NCBI GenBank assembly: GCA_046541515.1 | Contig: JBKHDD010000181.1 | Span: 1 to 9,837, forward strand | Origin: CAYFVR01 sp046541515 | GTDB taxonomy: Bacteria; Desulfobacterota; Desulfobacteria; Desulfobacterales; Desulfococcaceae | Direction: 5' to 3' | DNA length: 9,837 bases | Shown here: one piece after another, positions 5,807 to 9,837 of the stretch | How the letters are laid out: each line of letters opens with the position of its first letter | Position numbering within the stretch: the stretch's first letter is position 1 | The notes under the pieces: model-generated | Told to the model about the DNA's origin: nothing | Database searches by the model: none | The model's input: the letters and a program-made list of their open reading frames with translations, nothing else | Translations under genes and position numbers: made by a program

Positions 5807-6646
5807 ATGTCCACCAACGCCCACATCGTCCATCTCTCGCCTTCGGGAACCACCCGCCACGTCGCGGAGATGATCGGAAACGCCCTGACCGGCGCGGGCC
5901 GCCCGCCAAGGATTTGGAATTTGGCCGAACACTTGAAGGAGAGCATTTACCCGGAAATCGCCGGAAGCCAGACCGCCCCGTTGCTCTTCATCGGCTCCCC
6001 GGTCTACGTCTGCCAGGCCGTGCCGCCGATCACGGCGTTCATCGACGGACTGCCCGCCACCCAAAACGGCATCGCGGTCCCCTTCGTCGCCTACGGCGCG
6101 GTGAGCAGCGGAATCGCCTTGTACCGCATGACCCAGGCGCTTCAGGCCAAAGGATACACCGTTCCCGGCGCGGCCAAGGTGGTTGCGGTCCATTCCACCT
6201 TCTGGCGGGCGGAACATCCGCTGGGCGAGGGCCATCCGGACGCCGCGGACGACACGGCGGTCCGGGGGTTGGTCGCCGGGGTGCTGGAAAAGATCAAAAC
6301 CCCGGAAACCGCCGGGCTGCCGCTCTCCGCCATGGCCTATCAGCCCAAGGAAGCCCACGCGGAAATGGAGCAGATGTCCCTGGCCGCGGCGGCAGGCCAC
6401 ATGCCGGAAAAAAAGCTGGACCCGGACGCCTGCACCCAATGCGCCATCTGCGCCGAAGGCTGCCCCACCCACGCCATCGGCATGAATCCCTTCCCCGAAT
6501 TCGGCGACGCCTGCATTTTCTGCTTCCGCTGCGTCCGCGACTGCCCGGAATCCGCCATCGGGCTCGACCTGGAACCGGTGATGGCCCGGGTGCGGAAAAT
6601 GGCGGAACAGCGAAACGAACAGCCGCCGACGCAGGTGTTTTTGTAG
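5807..6646 (+). CDS. Flavodoxin-like/2[4Fe-4S] ferredoxin fusion (EFR1-type)
   Basis: A 279-residue protein starts at ATG 5807 with a strong AAAGGAG at 5794-5800. Residues 1 to about 165 form a flavodoxin-like domain with the phosphate-binding loop SPSGTTRHVAE (11-21) and a second loop 'FIGSPVYVCQAVPP' (61-74), expected to hold FMN. Residues 205-252 are a 2[4Fe-4S] domain: Cys209/212/215/219 and Cys236/239/242/246, each closing with Cys-Pro. This domain order is that of EFR1-type ferrodoxins of anaerobic bacteria, which are thought to move electrons between iron-sulfur clusters and flavin. There is no signal peptide or membrane segment. It shares strand and theme with the double-cluster protein 207 nt upstream and may be cotranscribed with it. 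The electron donor and acceptor cannot be read from the sequence. Confidence 0.88.
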   Translation: MSTNAHIVHLSPSGTTRHVAEMIGNALTGAGRPPRIWNLAEHLKESIYPEIAGSQTAPLLFIGSPVYVCQAVPPITAFIDGLPATQNGIAVPFVAYGAVSSGIALYRMTQALQAKGYTVPGAAKVVAVHSTFWRAEHPLGEGHPDAADDTAVRGLVAGVLEKIKTPETAGLPLSAMAYQPKEAHAEMEQMSLAAAAGHMPEKKLDPDACTQCAICAEGCPTHAIGMNPFPEFGDACIFCFRCVRDCPESAIGLDLEPVMARVRKMAEQRNEQPPTQVFL

Positions 6647-6654
6647 GGGGGATC

Positions 6655-6821
6655 GGAAGCCAGCGGCCAGGAGTCGGAAGCCGGAAGCAAGGCGCGCAGC
6701 TATGGGAGACAGGAGGCGAGAATTTTCTCGCTCTCGGGCTCTGCCTGGGAACGCCATCCGGAGGCTCCGCCTCCCGTGCCCGAGTGGGACGCCGTGGCGA
6801 GGCGAAAGAAACGGAAGCCAG
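6655..6821. repeat. Palindrome-rich REP-like intergenic element
   Basis: This gap between two genes is dense in repeats. GGAAGC occurs at 6655, 6676, 6683 and 6813, twice as GGAAGCCAG (6655-6663 and 6813-6821). GCGAGAA/TTCTCGC forms a palindrome at 6716-6731. CTCGGGC (6733-6739) and GCCCGAG (6778-6784) form an outer stem around an inner GGAGGC/GCCTCC hairpin (6760-6774). Composite palindromes with 'CTCTGCCTGGGAACG' and 'GGAGGCTCCGCCTCC' type segments resemble dispersed intergenic repeats of other bacterial genomes. No open frame or transposase is present. Confidence 0.5.
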
Positions 6822-6905
6822 AAACCTGAATTTAAAAGCAACGACCGCGCGAGTGTGAGCGCGGGGTGAAATGCGTCCGCCCCCCTGGGCGCCGGGCGCA
6901 AAAGC

Positions 6906-6910
6906 GGAGG
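6906..6910 (+). promoter_or_regulatory. Shine-Dalgarno site choosing the start of the CoA-transferase fusion
   Basis: GGAGG at 6906-6910 is 8 nt before ATG 6919 but only 2 nt before ATG 6913. It lies inside the coding region if the first ATG (6871) is used, which has only GGGGTGA ahead of it. This favours 6919. Confidence 0.5.
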
Positions 6911-6918
6911 GGATGGAC

Positions 6919-8769
6919 ATGCCGCAACTCTGGCGGGATCGACTTGTTTCGCCCGAGGACGTCATGAACCGCATCTCGCCGGGGATGACGATTTTCATCG
7001 GCACCGGGGTGGCCGAGCCCCGGACGCTGTTCCGGCGGTTGAAGGATTCCAAGGCGGGGAACCTGCTCGACCTGGAGGTCTTCCAGCTCGTCAGCCTGGG
7101 GGACGCCATCGCCATGGGGGAACGGCACGCCCACAAATACCGGCTGAAGACCTTTTTCTCCGGCTGGGAAGCCGACGAGGCCATCACCGGCGGGCTGGCC
7201 GATTTCATTCCCAGCCGCTACCACGAAATTCCCCGGCTGTTCCGTTCCGGCCGAATCTCCGTGGACGCCGTGTTCGTGCAGGTGTCTCCGCCCAACGAAG
7301 CGGGATTTTGCAGCCTGGGCGTCTGCGTGGACGCCGCCCGGCTGGCCATGGAGCGGGCCTCCCTGGTGGTGGGCGAGGTCAGCGAGAAAATGCCCCGCAC
7401 CTTCGGCGACACCTTCGTCCATCTCTCGGAATTCGACCTGTTGGTGGCCTCGGAAACCCCGCCCATCTATTTCGACCGGTGGAAGCCCGACCCGGTGCTG
7501 GACGCCGTGGCGGCCAACTGCGCGGCAGTCATCGAAGACGGAAGCTGCATCGGCTCCTCGGTCGGCCCCCTCTACGAGGCGCTGGCCCGCCATCTGGCCC
7601 GCAAAAAAGACCTGGGCATTCACACCCCGATTTTCTTCGACCACCTCATGGACCTGGTCCAATCCGGCGCGGTCACCAACCGATACAAAACCGTCTTCCC
7701 GGGAAAATCCCTCACCAGCTACGCCATCGGCACCGAAACGCTGATGGACTGGCTGGACAACAACCCGCTGCTGGAATTCCAGCCTGTGGACCACGTCTTC
7801 AACCCGGTCCACATCGCCGCCAATCCCGGATTCGCCGCCGTCTTCCCGGCCCGGAAGGTGGACCTGTACGGCCGCATCGCTCTGCACACCGGCCGGGGAA
7901 ACGTCGGCTCCGGTCCCGGCGAACTGGTGGATTTTTTCAACGGGGCCTTGCTTTCGGAGGGCGGACAGACCCTTTTCGCGCTGCCCAGCCGCAATCGGGA
8001 GGGCGAACCCAACATCCTGCCGACGGTGGTGGACCAGCCCAATCCGTTCGCCGGCTGGGAATCGGTGGGAATGATCGTGACGGAATACGGCGTGGTCAAC
8101 ATCAAGGGGCGGACGGTGCGCGAACGGGCCCAGGGGCTGATCGAAGTCGCCCACCCCGACGACCGGGAAGCCCTGGTGGCGGCGGCCCGGGAACGCCGGA
8201 TCATCTATCCCGACCAGGTGTACCGCGTGGACAGCGCCTACCTGTATCCGTCGGAAATCGCGGCGACGCATACGTTCTGGCGAAAGGAAGGGCCATTGTC
8301 CGTGCGCTTTCGGGCCATCCGCCCGTCGGACGAAGAGGCCATGCGGCGGCTTTTCTACCGGTTTTCCGACGAGGCGGTCTATTGCCGGTACTTCACCCGG
8401 ATTCAGGCCATGCCCCACACCCGAATGCAGGAATACGTCAACGTGGATTTCAACCGGACGATGTCCATCGTGGGGGAAATCGAGGGCGGAAAAATCATCG
8501 CCGAAATCCGATACGTCCGCACGGAGGACGGCGACGCGCATCCGGAATTCGCGCTGTTGGTGGACGAGGCATACCAAAAGGTCGGAATCGCCACCTACGC
8601 CTGCGGCCTGCTGAAACGGGTGGCCATGGAGCGGGGCCTCAAGGGCCTCAAAGCATGGATCCTCCCCAAAAACCGCAAAATCCTGCGCGTCCTCGAAAAG
8701 GTGGACTGGGACGTCAATATGAAGGTGGATCAGGGGGCGTATGCGGTGACGATCGATTTCCGAGAATGA
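6919..8769 (+). CDS. Acetyl-CoA hydrolase/transferase-GNAT fusion protein
   Basis: The likely product is 616 residues; starts at 6913 or 6871 would add 2 or 16. Residues 1 to about 430 belong to the acetyl-CoA hydrolase/transferase family (4-hydroxybutyrate CoA-transferase-like): 'WRDRLVSPEDVMNRISPGMTIFIGTGVAEP', 'VQVSPPNEAGFCSLG', 'AVTNRYKTVFPGK', 'DNNPLLEFQPVDHVFNP' and 'ITEYGVVNIKG'-type segments (here IVTEYGVVNIKG). Residues about 460-616 are a GNAT acyltransferase domain, starting 'LSVRFRAIRPSDEEAM' and holding the acetyl-CoA loop QKVGIA (553-558). At 234-238 the sequence is IHTPI where active family members commonly show a His-x-Glu, and at 331-339 it is SGPGELVDF instead of the usual SGxGGQxDF. 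CoA transfer may therefore be lost or altered. The GNAT part suggests acetylation of a protein or small molecule, with the first domain handling CoA. It stands alone, with repeats upstream and a convergent amidase downstream. Confidence 0.88.
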   Translation: MPQLWRDRLVSPEDVMNRISPGMTIFIGTGVAEPRTLFRRLKDSKAGNLLDLEVFQLVSLGDAIAMGERHAHKYRLKTFFSGWEADEAITGGLADFIPSRYHEIPRLFRSGRISVDAVFVQVSPPNEAGFCSLGVCVDAARLAMERASLVVGEVSEKMPRTFGDTFVHLSEFDLLVASETPPIYFDRWKPDPVLDAVAANCAAVIEDGSCIGSSVGPLYEALARHLARKKDLGIHTPIFFDHLMDLVQSGAVTNRYKTVFPGKSLTSYAIGTETLMDWLDNNPLLEFQPVDHVFNPVHIAANPGFAAVFPARKVDLYGRIALHTGRGNVGSGPGELVDFFNGALLSEGGQTLFALPSRNREGEPNILPTVVDQPNPFAGWESVGMIVTEYGVVNIKGRTVRERAQGLIEVAHPDDREALVAAARERRIIYPDQVYRVDSAYLYPSEIAATHTFWRKEGPLSVRFRAIRPSDEEAMRRLFYRFSDEAVYCRYFTRIQAMPHTRMQEYVNVDFNRTMSIVGEIEGGKIIAEIRYVRTEDGDAHPEFALLVDEAYQKVGIATYACGLLKRVAMERGLKGLKAWILPKNRKILRVLEKVDWDVNMKVDQGAYAVTIDFRE

Positions 8770-8823
8770 CCGCGAGAGAATCGTAAAGGCGGCCCGTTCT
8801 TCCTTCCGCCGGACAAACTCGGC

Positions 8824-9765
8824 CTATCCCCCAAACACCACCCTCGGAAAATAACACGACACGATCGGATGCGGCGCGTCCACGATTTCGCTGATGCGAA
8901 GGTCGGCGCAGGTGCTGCAGAGCATGTAGGCGTACACCGGTTCCATGCCGTGCCGATCGGCGATCCGGTCCACCATGTCGGAGACGGCGTTTCGGGCCGA
9001 TTCCATCAGGTCCGGCCCCACGCCCATGGTCGCCTCGTAGCCCAAGGCGTCCAAATGCCGGGTCGGCGGGCCCGGGGTGGTGAAGGTGGGATAGCGCAGC
9101 CCGACGTTTTTCTCCAACTCGAAGCGCAGGGTCAGCCGCATGGGACACTCGATGGCCGTGCCGCAGACTTCGCCGTCGCCCTGGGCCGCGTGGCCGTCTC
9201 CGGCGGAAAACAGCGCGCCAGACACCTGGACCGGCAGCATCAGCACCGCCCCCTCGGAAAGATCCCGGGTGTCCATGTTGCCGCCGGTAATCAACGGCGT
9301 CATCGCGTTGTGAACGCCGGATTCCGCCGGGGCCACGCCCATAATCCCGGGAAACGGCTTCAGCGGGACCCTGCCACCTGGCGCGAATTCCGCCGGGGCC
9401 AGGGTGTTGGGATCAAACCGCCAGATGTGGAGCGCCGGGTCCGGAAACCGGTCCGCCAGCAGGCCGAAGCCGGGGATGTTGGCGGTCCAGCCCCAGCCGT
9501 GGGTACGGATTTCCACCACGGTGATCCGCAACGCGTCGCCCGGTTCCGCGCCTTCCACCGCCACCGGACCGAATCCGGGGTTGACCCGGCTGGAATCCAT
9601 CGTTTCGATGTCGGCGGCGGAGGAATCCGGCGCGATCTGGCCGCCGCTGGCGTCGAGCATGTCGAAGGTGACCCGGTCGCCCGGGACGATATGAATCACG
9701 GGGTGCAGGGAATTGTCCCACCCGAAATGGTGCTGCCGAACGTTCACCTGATGGTGCCGGGCCAT
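8824..9765 (-). CDS. Acetamidase/formamidase family protein
   Basis: A 313-residue protein starts at ATG 9765-9763, preceded by AAAGGAG at 9777-9771 with 5-nt spacing. Family features run the full length: 'HPVIHIVPGDRVTFDMLDASGGQI' (21-44), 'NPGFGPVAVEGAEPGDALRITV' (62-83), THGWGW (88-93), 'PFPGIMGVAPAESG' (137-150), TGGNMDTRDL (160-169) and 'LFSAGDGHAAQGDGEVCGTAIE' (185-206). The GGNMD and GDGHAAQGDGE segments hold the acidic and His residues conserved as the metal and catalytic site. Such enzymes hydrolyse formamide, acetamide or related amides to the acid and ammonia, in the cytosol. The substrate cannot be told from sequence; no amide transporter or urea-type permease is visible in the window. 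Length and motifs look complete. It is convergent with the CoA-transferase fusion, with 54 nt between the stops. Confidence 0.93.
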   Translation of the reverse strand: MARHHQVNVRQHHFGWDNSLHPVIHIVPGDRVTFDMLDASGGQIAPDSSAADIETMDSSRVNPGFGPVAVEGAEPGDALRITVVEIRTHGWGWTANIPGFGLLADRFPDPALHIWRFDPNTLAPAEFAPGGRVPLKPFPGIMGVAPAESGVHNAMTPLITGGNMDTRDLSEGAVLMLPVQVSGALFSAGDGHAAQGDGEVCGTAIECPMRLTLRFELEKNVGLRYPTFTTPGPPTRHLDALGYEATMGVGPDLMESARNAVSDMVDRIADRHGMEPVYAYMLCSTCADLRISEIVDAPHPIVSCYFPRVVFGG

Positions 9766-9804
9766 GACGTCTCCTTTCGGGGAATCGGGTTGGCGAATTT
9801 CATC

Positions 9805-9834
9805 TTATTACCATATTCAACTCCGCGGGTCCAA
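9805..9834 (-). promoter_or_regulatory. Weak promoter candidate for the amidase gene
   Basis: On the minus strand TTGGAC (9834-9829), 4 of 6 bases of the -35 consensus, is followed after 18 nt by TAATAA (9810-9805), a poor -10. The stretch is clearly AT-richer than its surroundings. It is close to the right edge of the window, so a better promoter could lie outside. Confidence 0.3.
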
Positions 9835-9837
9835 AAT

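Noticed and set aside
8788..8810. GGCGG/CCGCC hairpin as terminator between the convergent genes at 8769 and 8824
   Set aside because: Only a 5-bp stem with a 13-base loop and no T-run; too weak to call.

Overview
The window is GC-rich DNA with tightly packed genes and strong Shine-Dalgarno sites. The gene content is two multi-cluster iron-sulfur proteins (one with a flavodoxin domain), an acetyl-CoA hydrolase/transferase fused to an acetyltransferase, a hotdog thioesterase and an acetamidase. This fits an anaerobic, acyl-CoA-metabolising bacterium, perhaps a sulfate reducer or syntroph of the Desulfobacterota type. That assignment is an inference from gene content; there is no rRNA or other marker gene here.

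Layout. (1) 1-453, minus: N-terminal part of a Uma2-family (PD-(D/E)XK-like) protein that runs off the left edge. (2) 661-1638, plus: a protein with no clear name but with the motif layout of the TraB/TIKI/ChaN/EreA clan. (3) 1748-2563, minus: thiM, a lone thiazole-salvage kinase with its own promoter and a structured leader, convergent with gene 2. (4) 2689-3140: gene-poor stretch. (5) 3141-4333, plus: a promoter with a perfect 20-bp palindromic operator, then a two-gene operon of a PaaI-like hotdog thioesterase and a TetR regulator. (6) 4538-5599 and 5807-6646, plus: a cysteine-rich double [4Fe-4S] protein and a flavodoxin-ferredoxin (EFR1-like) protein. (7) 6655-6860: palindrome-rich, REP-like intergenic DNA. 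(8) 6919-8769, plus: acetyl-CoA hydrolase/transferase domain fused to a C-terminal GNAT domain. (9) 8824-9765, minus: acetamidase/formamidase family protein, convergent with gene 8.

How the genes may work together. Five consecutive plus-strand genes (3246-8769) deal with acyl-CoA thioesters or low-potential electron transfer and include one local repressor gene. The TetR protein almost certainly controls its own promoter. A weaker look-alike of its operator lies between tetR and the first iron-sulfur gene, so the regulator might also touch the redox genes, although the same bases can be read as a terminator hairpin. The best candidates for new biology are the CoA-transferase/GNAT fusion, which lacks the glutamate expected in the CoA-transferase active site, the TraB-like protein, and the self-pairing thiM leader. 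No CRISPR array, tRNA, rRNA, insertion sequence or obvious defence island was seen.
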